A DNA stretch of 64,000 nucleotides from Circinella minor (lineage: Eukaryota; Mucoromycota; Mucoromycetes; Mucorales; Lichtheimiaceae), in NCBI GenBank assembly GCA_016758965.1, contig JAEPRB010000108.1:62001-126000 (forward strand), in the 5' to 3' direction. The translations under genes were made by a program, and so were the position numbers. Each line of letters starts with the position of its first letter. Position 1 is the first letter of the stretch. Below, piece by piece: positions 63,538-64,000 of the stretch. A model generated the notes under the pieces. The model searched no databases. It saw only the letters and a list, made by a program, of their open reading frames with translations, and was not told the origin of the DNA.

Positions 63538-64000
63538 ACTTATTAAAAAAAAACTTTTATATATAAATTCTTGTCTATATCCATCACTTTCAATCCCCCC
63601 CTCCCCTCCCCTTTTCCTTCGTCAACAAATAACAAATCAACCAACTCAAATTAAATAAGAAAAAAGGAAATTCTTTTTTTGTTCTAAATAAATCAATTTT
63701 TAACCTGTACATAATTTTGGCAGGGCCTAATTAATAACTAAAAAAAAAAAATTATTATATATTTTTTACATTGTTGAATCATAATTGGTTGGAGAAATTT
63801 TTCGTTGTATAAAAATAGTGGATGGGTGGGGGTTTTTTTTTTTTTTTTACCAACTCTATTTTGTCAGTTTGATAAACTAGAATATAAAATTTAATTGAAA
63901 AGAATCAAATTCTCAAAGACATATTGGTGATGTCAAAGCTTTAATAAGTGTTGTTATTGGTACGTAAGAAAAAAAAATAGATTAACATTTGTTAAAAAAA
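63538..64000. other. 3' flank of ALDH, window end
   Basis: AT-rich, with a C-rich stretch near 63595-63620, a T tract near 63833-63849, and AATAAA-like signals. No further gene start is visible before the window end. Confidence 0.4.

Overview
The window looks like a chromosome segment of an early-diverging fungus, most likely Mucoromycota (Mucorales-like). The DNA is very AT-rich, full of homopolymer tracts and microsatellites, and dense with short GT-AG introns. The genes are fungal in type: a Pbs2-class MAPKK, Eaf3/MRG, Sey1-type GTPases, a CORVET Vps8, a Mme1-type mitochondrial carrier and class III ADH. This assignment rests on protein resemblance and base composition, not on a species match. 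All exon models were joined by hand from splice motifs, and each keeps an open frame across every junction.

Layout. 0.4-7.6 kb: VPS8 (+, 9 exons). 8.0-9.9 kb: MME1-like mitochondrial carrier (-). 10.5-16.5 kb: DHX57/YLR419W-like DExH helicase (+, 14 exons). 17.0-17.5 kb: small acidic protein of unknown function (-). 19.6 kb: tRNA-Ser(UGA) (-). 20.1-20.8 kb: mitochondrial ribosomal protein bL19m (+). 20.9-22.3 kb: MEMO family (-). 22.9-23.3 kb: possible small secreted protein (+). 29.9-30.6 kb: F-box protein (-). 31.1-33.0 kb: EAF3/MRG15 (-). 33.7-36.0 and 43.6-45.9 kb: two Sey1/RHD3-like GTPase paralogs (-). 49.1-51.0 kb: class III alcohol dehydrogenase (+). 51.5-53.9 kb: PBS2-like MAPKK (-). 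54.5-55.7 kb: VAMP7-like R-SNARE (+). 56.1-57.0 kb: PAM16/TIM16 (-). 61.1-63.5 kb: aldehyde dehydrogenase (+).

From about 25.5 to 48 kb the window is an unstable, repeat-built island. A ~3.9 kb direct repeat (R1, R2) occurs twice, 12.2 kb apart, and carries an unusually GC-rich core of tandem units. R2 and a 795-bp MITE with TA target duplication lie between two ~0.58 kb direct repeats (b, b') that begin TG and end CA. The Sey1-like gene with its upstream DNA is duplicated as well. Copy A keeps canonical GTPase motifs. Copy B has a disrupted P-loop and altered switch regions but a complete reading frame and a hydrophobic C-terminal tail. Both predict ~527 residues, against roughly 750-870 for ordinary Sey1, so the pair may be a short divergent branch of the family.

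The remaining genes are housekeeping functions with no operon-like logic. Loose themes are membrane traffic and ER shape (VPS8, VAMP7, Sey1-like), mitochondria (MME1, bL19m, PAM16) and aldehyde handling (class III ADH, ALDH).
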